In this document: in pieces, positions 37,904-47,260 of the stretch | How positions within the stretch are numbered: the stretch's first letter is position 1 | Layout: the number at the start of each line of letters is the position of its first letter | NCBI RefSeq assembly: GCF_000379465.1 | Contig: NZ_KB905381.1 | Location: forward strand, 682,001 to 746,000 | Direction of reading: 5' to 3' | Source: Sciscionella marina DSM 45152 | Lineage (GTDB): Bacteria; Actinomycetota; Actinomycetes; Mycobacteriales; Pseudonocardiaceae | DNA length: 64,000 bases | Translations under genes and position numbers: made by a program | Notes under the pieces: generated by a model | Told to the model about the DNA's origin: nothing | Databases searched by the model: none | What the model saw: only the letters and a program-made list of their open reading frames with translations

Positions 37904-39298
37904 ATGCCCGACCGGCTCAGCGCGTTCGACGCCTCGCTGCTTTTCGCCGAGGATACGGCGACCCCGATGCACATCGGCAGTGTCGCGGTGTTCGTGCGCC
38001 CGCGCACCGGCTTCGACTACGAATCGCTCGTCGATCTGGTGGAACGGCGGCTCGCCCTGATCCCGCGCTACCGGCAGCGGGTCCTGGAGGTTCCGCTGCA
38101 GCTGGCCCGCCCGGTGTGGGTGGACGACGAGCGGTTCGACATCACCTACCACGTGCGCCGTTCCGCGCTGCCCGAACCGGGCTCGGCCGAGCAGCTGCGC
38201 GAGCTCACCGGACGGCTCATGTCCCGGCCGCTGGACCGGGAACGCCCGCTGTGGGAGGTCTATCTCGTCGAAGGCCTCGCCGAGGACCGGCTGGCGATCA
38301 TCACCAAGACGCACAACGCCCTCGTGGACGGGATCGACGCGATCGAGATCGGCCAGGCCATCCTCGATCCCGGTCCGCGTGAAGGCGCCGAGGCGCGCTG
38401 GTCCTGGTCACCCCGGGCGGCGCCGAGCGGTCCCCGGTTGCTGCTCGACGCCCTGCGCGAGGCACTGGCCAGCCCGGTCGAGCTGCTGGACACCGCCCGG
38501 CTCGCGGTCGGGGACCTCGCCACGAGCGTGCGCAGATGCCGGGACGCGCTCGGTGCGCTCACCAGCGCGCTGACCCGCCCCGCGCCCGGTTCGCCGCTGA
38601 ACACCACCCTCGGCCCGCACCGCAGGTTCGTCGGCGGGGCCACGGAACTGAGTGCCTACCGGGACATCGCCGAACGGGTCGGCGCCACCGTCAACGATGT
38701 GGTGCTCGCCGTGGTCGCCGGGGCGCTGCGGAGCTGGTTCACCGGGCGCGGGGAACCGCTGGACCAGGGCAGCCTGGTGCGCGCGCTCGTCCCGCTGTCC
38801 ACGAACGAGGACCAGGACGAGACGGTGACTCCGTATCTGGTCGATCTCCCGGTCGGTGAACCGGATCCGCTCGGGCGGCTGCGCCAGGTGCGCAACCAGC
38901 TGCGGGCGCACACCGAATCGGGGCACTCGGTGGCGGCTCGGGTGCTGTTGCACGCGCACGGCCTCGCGCCGGCGACCCTGCACGCGCTCGGTTCGCGCAC
39001 CGCGAGCGGGTTCACCAGGCACGTGTTCAATCTGGTGATCACCAACGTCCCGGGCCCGCAGGTCCCGCTCTACGCCGCGGGGGCACGGATGGTGGAGATG
39101 TACCCGGTCGTCCCGCTACTGCGCAACCAGGCCCTCGCGATCGGGGTGAGCTCCTACGACGGCGGTGTCTACTTCGGGCTCAACGCCGATCGCGCCGCGC
39201 TGGCCGATGTGGGCGAGCTGGCCGGGCTGATCGAGACGGAACTCGGCGAGCTGCACCGGTGGACGGCCGAGCTGGAATCCGCGGAACTGACGAACTGA
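37904..39298 (+). CDS. WS/DGAT-like acyltransferase with altered active site
   Basis: 464 residues. A wax ester synthase/diacylglycerol acyltransferase by its N-terminus (RLSAFDASLLFAE), NDVVLAVVAGALR and VITNVPGPQVPLY motifs. Family members make storage triacylglycerol or wax esters. The catalytic HHxxxDG reads HNALVDG at 137-143, so the second His, the general base, is Asn. The protein may be inactive or act differently. M. tuberculosis has Tgs3 at the equivalent position. The ATG is at 37904; GACGAT lies seven bases before it. The next gene follows after 23 bases. Confidence 0.88.
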   Translation: MPDRLSAFDASLLFAEDTATPMHIGSVAVFVRPRTGFDYESLVDLVERRLALIPRYRQRVLEVPLQLARPVWVDDERFDITYHVRRSALPEPGSAEQLRELTGRLMSRPLDRERPLWEVYLVEGLAEDRLAIITKTHNALVDGIDAIEIGQAILDPGPREGAEARWSWSPRAAPSGPRLLLDALREALASPVELLDTARLAVGDLATSVRRCRDALGALTSALTRPAPGSPLNTTLGPHRRFVGGATELSAYRDIAERVGATVNDVVLAVVAGALRSWFTGRGEPLDQGSLVRALVPLSTNEDQDETVTPYLVDLPVGEPDPLGRLRQVRNQLRAHTESGHSVAARVLLHAHGLAPATLHALGSRTASGFTRHVFNLVITNVPGPQVPLYAAGARMVEMYPVVPLLRNQALAIGVSSYDGGVYFGLNADRAALADVGELAGLIETELGELHRWTAELESAELTN

Positions 39299-39321
39299 TA
39301 CCGACGAAGGACAGGACCGAA

Positions 39322-39828
39322 ATGCGAATCTACCTGCCGGCGACCATCCCGATGCTGCGCGAACTGGTGGACAAGACCGAGCTGACCGCGGTCGGCGGCA
39401 CCGCCTTCGCGCTCACCCCGGCGCTGCGCGAGTCCTACACCTCGGGGAACACCGAAGAGCTGGAGTACGCCGCGCTGCTCGAGGCGGCGCGGGCCGCGCT
39501 GCGGCTGCTGTCCGCCGAGGAGGAGACGCCCCGGCGCCGGGCGGTGATCGCCGCGGATGTCGAGGACGCCACCCCGCGCGCCGATCTGGACCTCGCCGCG
39601 GTCCGGCTCGCCGGCCCGGTCGCGCTGAGCACGGTGGCCGCGGTGCACGTGGACGATGCGGAGGCCGAAGGGGATGTGACGAAGGCCGCCGAGGTCATCG
39701 ACGCGGCCGATCTCGGGGACGGGGACGCCGAGTTCGCGGTCGGCTCCACCGAGGGCCACGAGCTGTCCTGGTACGCCCCGCAGGAGCTCCCGTTCTTCCT
39801 CGAACTGTTCGAGCACGGCCCGTCCTGA
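39322..39828 (+). CDS. DUF6912-type protein (Rv3231c-like)
   Basis: 168 residues. It begins MRIYLPATIPMLRELVD, as this actinobacterial family does, and ends with an acidic region and the segment SWYAPQELPFFLELFE. No catalytic motif is recognised and there is no membrane segment. It follows the WS/DGAT-like gene by 23 bases, with GAAGGACAGG before the ATG, so they form an operon. The stop codon lies inside the terminator hairpin. Function unknown. Confidence 0.8.
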   Translation: MRIYLPATIPMLRELVDKTELTAVGGTAFALTPALRESYTSGNTEELEYAALLEAARAALRLLSAEEETPRRRAVIAADVEDATPRADLDLAAVRLAGPVALSTVAAVHVDDAEAEGDVTKAAEVIDAADLGDGDAEFAVGSTEGHELSWYAPQELPFFLELFEHGPS

Positions 39829-39840
39829 GGGGCCGTGCTC
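39811..39840. terminator. Terminator overlapping a stop codon
   Basis: Arms GAGCACGGCC (39811-39820) and GGCCGTGCTC (39831-39840) pair perfectly around a 10-base loop that contains the TGA of the DUF6912 gene. The convergent lipoprotein gene ends 20 bases later. Confidence 0.8.
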
Positions 39841-39859
39841 TTCCCGGCCGTTTGCCAGG

Positions 39860-40792
39860 TTATTTGCCGCCGCGCGGCATGGCCATCGACAGCTTGCCGA
39901 GCTCGGCGCGCAGCATCGCGCCGAAGTCCGTCACCTGATTCCGGGCGGGCGCCTGGATGCTGACCGGCTTACCCCAGTCGGAGTAATTCGCGTTCACTTT
40001 TACCGGTGTGGCGTGGCCGCCGACCGTATTTGCCGAGGGCAGCGTCATGGTGAACTTGACCGGCAGCTGTCCCTCGTTGAGCCACAGATCGGCGGGCATG
40101 GTTTTCGGCATGCGCGCGGTGGATTTGTTCAGTTCCTGTTCCGCCTGCTTCGGCATGCCGCTTCCGAGCGATTTGCTCAACTCGTCGACCTGCTGTTTGA
40201 AAAGTTTACGCGTATCCATCCGAATGGTGTAATGCGTGGTTCGCTGGCCGTTAACGCTTTCCTGCTTGGCACCCATGAGGCGCCCGGTTGATTTAATCCG
40301 TTCGAGTGTTTTCGAAGGATCCGCGGAATCGCCCATTTGTGTGAAGATCTTGCCCATGGTCTTGGAAAGCGGATCATTGCCATTCGCATCGATCTTCGCC
40401 CAGGACTTGTCCGCGGCCGCGCGCTCGGGTTTGGGCAGGTGCACGTACATGGCCTTGTTCTTGAAGACCATGCTCATCTGCTTGCCGATGGCGTTCACGG
40501 TCATGTTCATCGCCGGGGAACCGATGTTCGACAGGTCGATCGCGCCCTGCCCGGTGAGCTGCTGGCCCATCACGTTCCCGGACAGCTTCACCTTGCTCGT
40601 CTTCGCGGTGTTCTGCTTGTAGGAAACCGTGTCGACCAACGTCGCCACATCCCGGAACGTGTTACTGAGATCGGCGTTCGCGGCATTGTTTCCCGGATGT
40701 TGCATGGCGTTTTCATTCGCCGAGCCGCAGCCGGCGAGCAGGGCGAGCGTGGCTATTCCCGCGCCGATCGTGAGTCCCTGTTTGCGCACCAT
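39860..40792 (-). CDS. LppX/LprG-like lipoprotein
   Basis: 310 residues. The lipobox LALLAGC (Cys near 22) follows a short signal peptide, so the protein is anchored outside the membrane. The mature part is a long alternating-strand domain (VKLSGNVMGQQLTGQGAIDL, then MNMTVNAIGKQMSMVFKNK) like the LppX/LprAFG lipid-carrier fold or other outer-leaflet sensor lipoproteins. The gene is distinctly richer in AT at third positions than its neighbours, which may reflect later acquisition. It lies 78 bases downstream of rsgA on the same strand. The cargo is unknown. Confidence 0.8.
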   Translation of the reverse strand: MVRKQGLTIGAGIATLALLAGCGSANENAMQHPGNNAANADLSNTFRDVATLVDTVSYKQNTAKTSKVKLSGNVMGQQLTGQGAIDLSNIGSPAMNMTVNAIGKQMSMVFKNKAMYVHLPKPERAAADKSWAKIDANGNDPLSKTMGKIFTQMGDSADPSKTLERIKSTGRLMGAKQESVNGQRTTHYTIRMDTRKLFKQQVDELSKSLGSGMPKQAEQELNKSTARMPKTMPADLWLNEGQLPVKFTMTLPSANTVGGHATPVKVNANYSDWGKPVSIQAPARNQVTDFGAMLRAELGKLSMAMPRGGK

Positions 40793-40870
40793 TTATCTTC
40801 CTATCGGCTCCGCTATGACAGTGTTCGAGAATTGCCGATTAACCAAAGACAACCGAGCCGGACCCTACCA

Positions 40871-41875
40871 TTATCCGGCAATGCCCGCCCGGGACGCGAG
40901 CAGCCTGCGCAGAGAAAGCAACCGTCCGTGACTGCCGTTGCCCTCGGTGACGATCGAGTCGAGCGCGCAGCCGGGATCGCCGGGCGGGCCGAGGTGGCCG
41001 CAGCCGCGCGGACACTCCTCGGCGGCCTCGGCGAACTCCTCGAAGGCGGTGAGAATGTCCTCCGGGGTGACGTGCGCGAGCCCGAAGGAGCGCACGCCCG
41101 GGGTGTCCACGACCCATCCGCCGCCGGGCAGCGGGAGTGCGAGCGCGGCCACCGAGGTGTGCCGCCCCTTGCCGACCGCGCTGACCGCCCCGATGCGCTG
41201 ATCGGCGTCCGGCACGAGCTGGTTGACCAGGGTGGACTTGCCCACCCCGGAATGCCCGACGAGTGCGGAGACGGTGCCGTGCAGTGCCTCGGCCAGCTCG
41301 GTGTTCGCCCGGTCGGCGCGGGTGACCACGGTGGGCACCTCGAGCTCGGCATAGGCACTGCGCAGCTCGGACGGGTCGGCGAGGTCGGATTTGGTCAGGC
41401 AGAGCAGCGGCCGCAGCCCGCCCGCGTAGGCGGCCACGAGGCAGCGATCGATGAACCCGGTGCGCGGTGGTGGATCGGCCAGCGCGGTGACGATCACCAG
41501 CTGCTCGGCATTGGCCACCACGACCCGTTCGTAGGGATCGGTGTCATCGGCGGTGCGGCGCAGCACGCTGGACCGTTCGGCCACCCGCACGATCCTGGCC
41601 AGGGTGCCCGGGCGTCCGGAGGTGTCACCGACCAGGTCCACCCGGTCGCCGACCACGATCGGGGTCCTGCCGAGCTCACGGGCCCGCATCGCGGCGACCT
41701 CCCGGTCCTGCTGCGCGTCCACGGCGCAGGACCAGCGGCCCCTGTCGACCGTGGTGACCAGTGCGGGCACCGCATCGGCGTGCTCGGGACGGCGCTTGGA
41801 GCGGGGACGGGTGCCCCGGGAGGGGCGAACCCGTACATCGGACTCGTCGATCGAGCGCCAGTCCCGGTTCTTCAC
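40871..41875 (-). CDS. rsgA: Ribosome small subunit GTPase RsgA
   Basis: 334 residues from the GTG at 41875. An OB fold (about 40-100) precedes a circularly permuted GTPase domain with G4 LTKSD, G1 [10 protein letters not shown] and G3 DTPGV. The zinc motif [16 protein letters not shown] follows. RsgA helps mature the 30S subunit. The start overlaps the aroA stop by four bases (GTGA), and the order aroA-rsgA matches Rv3227-Rv3228. The frame is open further upstream inside aroA, but that part is a shadow. Confidence 0.95.
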   Translation of the reverse strand: MKNRDWRSIDESDVRVRPSRGTRPRSKRRPEHADAVPALVTTVDRGRWSCAVDAQQDREVAAMRARELGRTPIVVGDRVDLVGDTSGRPGTLARIVRVAERSSVLRRTADDTDPYERVVVANAEQLVIVTALADPPPRTGFIDRCLVAAYAGGLRPLLCLTKSDLADPSELRSAYAELEVPTVVTRADRANTELAEALHGTVSALVGHSGVGKSTLVNQLVPDADQRIGAVSAVGKGRHTSVAALALPLPGGGWVVDTPGVRSFGLAHVTPEDILTAFEEFAEAAEECPRGCGHLGPPGDPGCALDSIVTEGNGSHGRLLSLRRLLASRAGIAG

Positions 41876-43131
41876 GCGAGCATGCCCCGCCACAGCTTCG
41901 GGAACTCGGGCATCGTCTTGGCCGTGGAACCGATGTCGTCGATGTCCACCCGGGGCACCACCAGCCCGAGGATCGCCCCCGCCGTGGCCATACGGTGGTC
42001 GTCGTAGGCGTGCCAGGCGCCGCCGTGCAGCGGGGCGGGCTCCACGCGCAGCCCGTCCTCGCGCTCGTGCACCACGCCACCGAGCCCGCGGATCTCGGCG
42101 GCGAGCGCGGCGAGACGGTCGGTCTCGTGCCCGCGCAGATGCGCGATCCCGCGCAGTTCGGACGGGGTTCGGGCGAGCGCGGCGAGCGCGGCGACGGTCG
42201 GGGTGAGCTCGCCGATCTCGTGCAGGTCGACATCCACCCCGGACAGCGCGCGCGGACCGGTCACGGTGAGCGCGCCGTCGGCGAACCGCACGCTCGCCCC
42301 CATCTGTTCCAGGATCGCCCGGATGCCCTGGCCCGGTTGCGTGGTCTCCGCTGGCCAGCCGGGAACGGTGACGCTGCCCCCGGTCGCGGCCGCCGCGGCG
42401 AGGAACGGTGTCGCGTTGGACAGGTCCGGCTCGATCACCCAGTCCCGTGGGCGCAGCGCTCCGGGTTCCACCCGCCAGGTGTTCGGCTCGCCGTCGTCCA
42501 CCTCGGCCCCGGCCTCGCGCAGCATCGCCACCGTCATATCGATGTGCGGCAGCGAGGGGACCGGTTTGCCGTCGTGGCGCACCACGATGCCCTTCTCGAA
42601 CCGGGGTGCGGACAGCAGCAGCCCGGAGACGAACTGGGAGGAGGCCGAGGCGTCGATGGTGACCTCGCCGCCGGCCAGGGTGCCCGCACCGGTGATGGTG
42701 AACGGCAGTGCCGAGCCCTCGACCCGGGCGCCGAGTTCGCGCAGCGCGCCGAGCACCGTGCCGAGCGGGCGCTGCCGCGCGTAGGGGTCCCCGTCGAAGG
42801 TCACCGCGCCCTCGGCGAGCGCGGCGAACGGCGGAACGAACCGCATCACGGTTCCAGCCAGCCCGCAGTCGACGGCGGCCGGTGCCGAAGGGCTGCCGGT
42901 GGATGTCACGGTCAGCTCGGTGTCCGCGCCCGCGCAATCCACCCCGAGCCCGCGCAGGGCGTCGAGCATCAGCTCGGTGTCCCTGCTGCGCAGCGCCCCG
43001 GAGACGGTGGAGGTGCCCGCGGTGGCGGCGGCGAGCAGCAGCGCCCGGTTGGTGATCGACTTCGAACCGGGGACGGTCACCGTCGCGCGTACCGGTGCCG
43101 GTGCGGTCGGGGCTGGCCATGCGGTCTGCAT
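41872..43131 (-). CDS. aroA: 3-phosphoshikimate 1-carboxyvinyltransferase (EPSP synthase)
   Basis: 419 residues. It joins shikimate-3-phosphate and phosphoenolpyruvate in aromatic amino acid synthesis. The signatures [28 protein letters not shown] and HETDRLAAL are visible, with the conserved Lys, Asp and Arg residues in place. The start ATG at 43131 is chosen; GATCAT seven bases upstream may be a -10 box, and GTG 43137 is an alternative. It is divergent from the SRAP gene and coupled to rsgA. Confidence 0.96.
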   Translation of the reverse strand: MQTAWPAPTAPAPVRATVTVPGSKSITNRALLLAAATAGTSTVSGALRSRDTELMLDALRGLGVDCAGADTELTVTSTGSPSAPAAVDCGLAGTVMRFVPPFAALAEGAVTFDGDPYARQRPLGTVLGALRELGARVEGSALPFTITGAGTLAGGEVTIDASASSQFVSGLLLSAPRFEKGIVVRHDGKPVPSLPHIDMTVAMLREAGAEVDDGEPNTWRVEPGALRPRDWVIEPDLSNATPFLAAAAATGGSVTVPGWPAETTQPGQGIRAILEQMGASVRFADGALTVTGPRALSGVDVDLHEIGELTPTVAALAALARTPSELRGIAHLRGHETDRLAALAAEIRGLGGVVHEREDGLRVEPAPLHGGAWHAYDDHRMATAGAILGLVVPRVDIDDIGSTAKTMPEFPKLWRGMLA

Positions 43132-43185
43132 GGGCACATGATCCCATGCTCGCCGCCATAGGGTGCCACGTGCCACGATGGAAAT

Positions 43186-43944
43186 GTGTGTGGCAGGTAC
43201 GCGGCCGCGAAGAGCCCGGCGATGTTGGCGAACGAGTTCGCCGCGGTGGACCGGACCGGGGAACAGGGGCCTTCGGAGAACTACAACATCGCCCCGACCG
43301 ATCCGGTCGTCGCGGTGGTCGACCGGCATCCGCGCGATGAGCACGGGGTCGCGGATCCGTCCGCGGTGCAGCGCTCGCTGCGGGTGCTGCGCTGGGGACT
43401 GGTCCCGCACTGGGCCAAGGACGCGAAGGGTGCCGCGCGGATGATCAACGCGCGCGCCGAATCGGTGCACGAGAAGGCGGCGTTCAAGGCATCCCTGGCC
43501 AGCAGGCGCTGCGTACTGCCCGCGGACGGCTGGTACGAGTGGCGCAAGGACCTCGACGAGCACGGCAAGCTCGTCAAACAGCCCTATTTCCTGACCCGCC
43601 AGGACGGCGCGAGCCTGGCCATGGCCGGGATCTGGTCCACCTGGCACGCCCCCGACGGTGGCCTGTTGCTGACCGCGGCCGTGCTCACCACCGCGGCCAC
43701 CGGGGCGCTCACCGAGATCCACGAGCGGATGCCGCTCGTGCTCGGGCCGGACGCGCTCGCGCACTGGCTCGATCCGGACACCAGCGAGGTGACCGAGCTG
43801 CTGCGGCACCCGGACACCGGCTATGCCGAACAGCTCGAGCTGCGCCCGGTGAGCGCGCGGGTGAACAGCGTGCGCAACAACGACACCACGCTGGTCGAGC
43901 GGCACGAGCCGGAAGCACCGGCGAGCTTGTTCGAGCAGCTATGA
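43186..43944 (+). CDS. SRAP/HMCES abasic-site crosslinking protein
   Basis: 252 residues. The catalytic Cys2 is exposed after removal of Met (MCGRYA); other active-site marks are [21 protein letters not shown] and the His in [14 protein letters not shown] proteins (YedK, HMCES) form a covalent thiazolidine bond with abasic sites in single-stranded DNA, protecting them during replication. The GTG start at 43186 is required for Cys2, and CACGAT ends six bases before it. It is divergent from aroA, as Rv3226c is. Its stop overlaps the ATG of a 26-codon mini-ORF. Confidence 0.94.
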   Translation: MCGRYAAAKSPAMLANEFAAVDRTGEQGPSENYNIAPTDPVVAVVDRHPRDEHGVADPSAVQRSLRVLRWGLVPHWAKDAKGAARMINARAESVHEKAAFKASLASRRCVLPADGWYEWRKDLDEHGKLVKQPYFLTRQDGASLAMAGIWSTWHAPDGGLLLTAAVLTTAATGALTEIHERMPLVLGPDALAHWLDPDTSEVTELLRHPDTGYAEQLELRPVSARVNSVRNNDTTLVERHEPEAPASLFEQL

Positions 43945-44018
43945 GTGGTCTGGTGAGCGAATCATCGATACAGCGCCCGCAGGAAGCGCCGAGCTCCCCC
44001 GGGGAGCGAGAGCGATGA
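43941..44018 (+). repeat. 78-nt linker mini-ORF repeat, copy B (SRAP-hydrolase)
   Basis: A 26-codon frame begins ATG overlapping the SRAP stop (ATGA) and ends TGA overlapping the ATG of the hydrolase gene (ATGA). Its length, both 4-base overlaps and the pattern MS.L.SE....QRP match copy A at 28117-28194. It contains GAGCTCCCCCGGGGAGC, a possible hairpin and ribosome-site region for the next gene. Confidence 0.5.
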
Positions 44019-44614
44019 CCGCTATCGAGATCGAGACCCCGCACGGACCGGCGCGGGTCTACCGGCACCAGGCCGAGCGCCCGCGCGCCCTGCTCCAGCT
44101 CGGCCACGGGGCGGGCGGCGGCTTCGGCGCGCCCGATCTGATCGCGGCCACCGAGGCGGCGCTGGCCGCCGGGGTGAGCGTCGCGCAGGTGGAGCAGCCC
44201 TATCGGGTCGCGGGACGGCGCGCACCGGCTCCGGCACGTCAGCTCGATACCGCCTGGCTCGCCGTGGCCGGGCGGCTGCGTGACGAAGGGCTGCCGATGC
44301 TGTTCGGCGGGCGGTCCTCCGGCGCCCGGGTGGCCTGCCGCACGGCGGGTGACGGCGGGGCCGGCGCGGTGCTCTGCCTCGCGTTTCCCGAGCACCCGCC
44401 GGGGAAACCGGAGCGCAGCAGGCAGGAGGAGCTGGACGGTGTCGAGGTGCCCGCCCTCGTCGTGCAGGGTGAGCGGGACCCGTTCGGCCGTCCGGCGGCG
44501 AGCGGACGGACCGAGCTGGTGACCCTTGCCGGGGATCATTCGCTCAAGGCGGACACCGCGGGGGTCGGCAGGGTCATCGGTGAATGGCTCGAGCGGATCC
44601 TGCCCGTCCTATAA
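44015..44614 (+). CDS. Small alpha/beta hydrolase (KANL3/Tex30-like)
   Basis: 199 residues. The nucleophile elbow FGGRSSGARVAC (GxSxG), the acid in VQGERDPFG and His in LAGDHSLK form a full catalytic triad. The N-terminal LLQLGHGAGGGFGAPDL is the oxyanion region of this family. The substrate is unknown; relatives are general esterases or dienelactone-hydrolase-like. Its ATG overlaps the stop of the preceding linker mini-ORF. It precedes htpG by 53 bases. Confidence 0.85.
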   Translation: MTAIEIETPHGPARVYRHQAERPRALLQLGHGAGGGFGAPDLIAATEAALAAGVSVAQVEQPYRVAGRRAPAPARQLDTAWLAVAGRLRDEGLPMLFGGRSSGARVACRTAGDGGAGAVLCLAFPEHPPGKPERSRQEELDGVEVPALVVQGERDPFGRPAASGRTELVTLAGDHSLKADTAGVGRVIGEWLERILPVL

Positions 44615-44667
44615 TCGGCGACACTGGTGGTCACGATTTTTCCGCAAGTCAATGGAGGGAACCTCAA

Positions 44668-46578
44668 GTGAGCCCGCAGGCAGAGACGATCGAATTCCAG
44701 GCGGAGTCGCGGCAGCTGCTGCAGTTGATGATCCATTCGATTTACTCGAACAAGGACACCTTTCTCCGTGAGCTGGTCTCCAACGCCTCGGACGCGATCG
44801 ACAAACTGCGCCTCGCCTCGTATCAGGACAAGGACCTCGAGGTGGACACGAGTGATCCGCACATCGAGCTGTCCGCGGATGCGGAGGCGCGCACCCTGAC
44901 CGTCACCGACAACGGCGTCGGGATGTCCCGTGCCGAGGTCGTGGACCTGATCGGCACGATCGCGAAGTCCGGGACCGCGGAACTGCTCGCCGAGCTGCGC
45001 GCCGCGCAGGACTCGGGCACGACCGAGGCGGCCGCGCAGGAGCTGATCGGGCAGTTCGGCCTCGGCTTCTACTCGAGCTTCATGGTCGCGGACAAGGTGA
45101 CCCTGGTCACCTGCAAGGCGGGGGAAACCGAGGCGACCCGATGGGAGTCCTCCGGGGAGGGCACCTACACCGTGGAGACGGTGGAGTCCGCCTCCCAGGG
45201 GACCTCGGTCACGCTGCACCTGAAGGCGGCCGACGAGGAAGACCAGATGCGCGACTACACCCAGGAACGGGTGCTGCGCGATATCGTCAAGAAGTACTCG
45301 GACTTCATCTCCTGGCCGATCCGCATGACGGTCGAGAAGACCGACTCCGAAGGTGAGAAATCGACCGAGGTCGAAACGCTCAACTCGATGAAGGCGCTGT
45401 GGGCCCGGTCCCGCGACGAGGTCGAGGAAAGCGAATACAAGGAATTCTACAAGCACATCAGCCACGATTTCCTCGATCCGCTCGAGACCATTCACATGAA
45501 GGCGGAGGGGACCTTCGAATACCAGGCGCTGCTGTTCATTCCCGCGCAGGCGCCGTTCGACCTTTTCATGCGGGAACGCAAACGCGGTGTGCAGCTCTAC
45601 GTCAAGCGCGTGTTCATCATGGACGACTGCGAGGCGCTGATGCCGGAATACCTCCGGTTCATCAAGGGCGTCGTGGACGCGCAGGATCTCTCGCTCAACG
45701 TGTCGCGGGAGATTCTCCAACAGGACCGCCAGATCCGCGCGGTGCGCAGGCGCCTGGTGAAAAAGGTTCTCGGCACCATCAAAGAGATGATGACCGAGAA
45801 TCCGGAGCGCTACACCACGTTCTGGGAGCAGTTCGGGAAAGCGCTCAAGGAAGGGCTGCTCGACGACACCGAGAACCGCGAGCTGATCCTGGAATGCTCC
45901 TCGTTCGACTCCACCGACGACGCCGAAAAGCAGACGACGCTCCGGGAATACATCGAGCGCATGCCCGAAGGCCAGGAACAGATCTACTACATCACCGGTG
46001 AGTCGCGCGCCAAGATCGAGAACTCCCCGCACATGGAGGCGTTCCGGGAAAAGGGCCGTGAGGTGCTGCTGCTCACCGATCCGGTCGATGAGATGTGGGT
46101 CGGTTCGGTCGGTGAATTCGACGGAAAACAGTTCCAGTCGATCGCCAAGGGCGAGGTGGACCTGGAGGACTCCGAGGACTCGGACACCGAGAGCGAGCGT
46201 GCGGAGTACGCCGATCTGCTCACCTGGATGCAGGGCAAGCTGGACGCCGAGGTGAAGGAGGTCCGGCTGTCCTCCCGGCTGACCAGCTCGCCCGCCTGCA
46301 TCGTCGGGGACACCTTCGACGTCTCGCCGACCCTGGAGAAGATGTACCGCGCGATGGGCCAGGAGATCCCCACCGTGAAGCGCATCCTCGAGCTCAACCC
46401 GAAGCACGCGCTGGTCACCGGGCTGCGCAAGGCGTACGAGGAGGACAACGGCGCCGAGGGCCTCGCCGAGACCGCCGAACTGCTCTACGGCATGGCGCTG
46501 CTCGCCGAGGGCGGTGAGGTGCGGGAACCGGCCAGGTTCGCCAACATCCTGGCCGAGCGGCTCGCCAAAGCGCTGTAG
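44668..46578 (+). CDS. htpG: Chaperone HtpG (Hsp90)
   Basis: 636 residues from the GTG at 44668, after ATGGAGGGAAC. The N-terminal GHKL ATPase motifs are intact: ELVSNASDAIDKL, DNGVGMSRAEV, IGTIAKSGT and GQFGLGFYSSFMV. Middle and dimerisation domains follow. The chaperone acts on partly folded clients under stress in the cytoplasm. An upstream in-frame extension exists but overlaps the hydrolase gene. It is convergent with ybaK; the stops are five bases apart. Confidence 0.96.
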   Translation: MSPQAETIEFQAESRQLLQLMIHSIYSNKDTFLRELVSNASDAIDKLRLASYQDKDLEVDTSDPHIELSADAEARTLTVTDNGVGMSRAEVVDLIGTIAKSGTAELLAELRAAQDSGTTEAAAQELIGQFGLGFYSSFMVADKVTLVTCKAGETEATRWESSGEGTYTVETVESASQGTSVTLHLKAADEEDQMRDYTQERVLRDIVKKYSDFISWPIRMTVEKTDSEGEKSTEVETLNSMKALWARSRDEVEESEYKEFYKHISHDFLDPLETIHMKAEGTFEYQALLFIPAQAPFDLFMRERKRGVQLYVKRVFIMDDCEALMPEYLRFIKGVVDAQDLSLNVSREILQQDRQIRAVRRRLVKKVLGTIKEMMTENPERYTTFWEQFGKALKEGLLDDTENRELILECSSFDSTDDAEKQTTLREYIERMPEGQEQIYYITGESRAKIENSPHMEAFREKGREVLLLTDPVDEMWVGSVGEFDGKQFQSIAKGEVDLEDSEDSDTESERAEYADLLTWMQGKLDAEVKEVRLSSRLTSSPACIVGDTFDVSPTLEKMYRAMGQEIPTVKRILELNPKHALVTGLRKAYEEDNGAEGLAETAELLYGMALLAEGGEVREPARFANILAERLAKAL

Positions 46579-46583
46579 TTCCG

Positions 46584-47060
46584 TCAGCCGGCGATCGGGG
46601 CGGTGCTCGCCCCGGCGGCGTGCACCAGGTCGGCGGGGGCCAGTTCCATGGACAGCCCCCGCCGGCCCGCGCTGCAGTAGATCGTGGGGAAGGCCAGCGC
46701 GGACTCGTCGACGGTCACCGGGATGCGCTGGCGATGCCCGAGCGGGGCGATCCCGCCCGCCACAGAGCCGGTGGCCCGCTGTGCGTCCGGGACCTCGGCC
46801 ATCCGCGCGCGCTTGCCCCCGGCCGCGGCGGCGAGCGCCTTGAGGTCGAGCTTGCCGGAGACCGGGACGACCCCGATCCGCAGCGCCCCGTCCACCTCGG
46901 CGACCAGGGTCTTGAACATCCGCTCCGGTTCGATGCCCAGTGCGGTCGCCGCTTTCGCCCCATAGGACTCGCCGTCCTGCTCGACCGGGTAGCCGTGCAG
47001 CGTATAGCGCAGCCGCGCGCGGTCGAGCACCTTCGTGGCCTGCGTAGCCTTTCCCGCCAT
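46584..47060 (-). CDS. ybaK: Cys-tRNA(Pro) deacylase YbaK family
   Basis: 158 residues from the ATG at 47060. The YbaK/EbsC domain is marked by [23 protein letters not shown], with the conserved lysine in SGKLD, and by [14 protein letters not shown]. The enzyme hydrolyses Cys wrongly attached to tRNA-Pro. The frame is open upstream but the start is set where the family begins ([12 protein letters not shown]). It is divergent from sigH. Confidence 0.9.
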   Translation of the reverse strand: MAGKATQATKVLDRARLRYTLHGYPVEQDGESYGAKAATALGIEPERMFKTLVAEVDGALRIGVVPVSGKLDLKALAAAAGGKRARMAEVPDAQRATGSVAGGIAPLGHRQRIPVTVDESALAFPTIYCSAGRRGLSMELAPADLVHAAGASTAPIAG

Positions 47061-47099
47061 GTCCGTACTGTAAGACGTGCATGCCAGCCGGTGGGAGTG

Positions 47100-47125
47100 G
47101 GAATGCGCGTGGCCGGTCGGGTGTT
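47100..47125 (+). promoter_or_regulatory. Autoregulatory SigH/SigR promoter of sigH
   Basis: GGAAT (47100-47104), 18 bases, GTT (47123-47125) is the exact SigR/SigH consensus. Transcription would begin about 47131-47134, immediately before in-frame GTG 47135 and ATG 47138, so the induced mRNA could be read as a longer SigH. Confidence 0.75.
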
Positions 47126-47192
47126 TCCGCAGACGTGATGACCGAACTGGCGAGCGGATCGCGCACGTGCACGGCACCGCGTCCACGGCGAG

Positions 47193-47198
47193 TATCCT
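47193..47198 (+). promoter_or_regulatory. Possible housekeeping sigH promoter, -10 TATCCT
   Basis: TATCCT lies downstream of the long start codon and 63 bases before GTG 47261. A transcript from here could encode only the short form. The -35 region is weak. Confidence 0.35.
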
Positions 47199-47260
47199 TG
47201 GCCGCGAGGGCCGAGGCAGGCCCCGAAACGAGCACAGGGAGTGCAATCGGAGGGAGCCAG

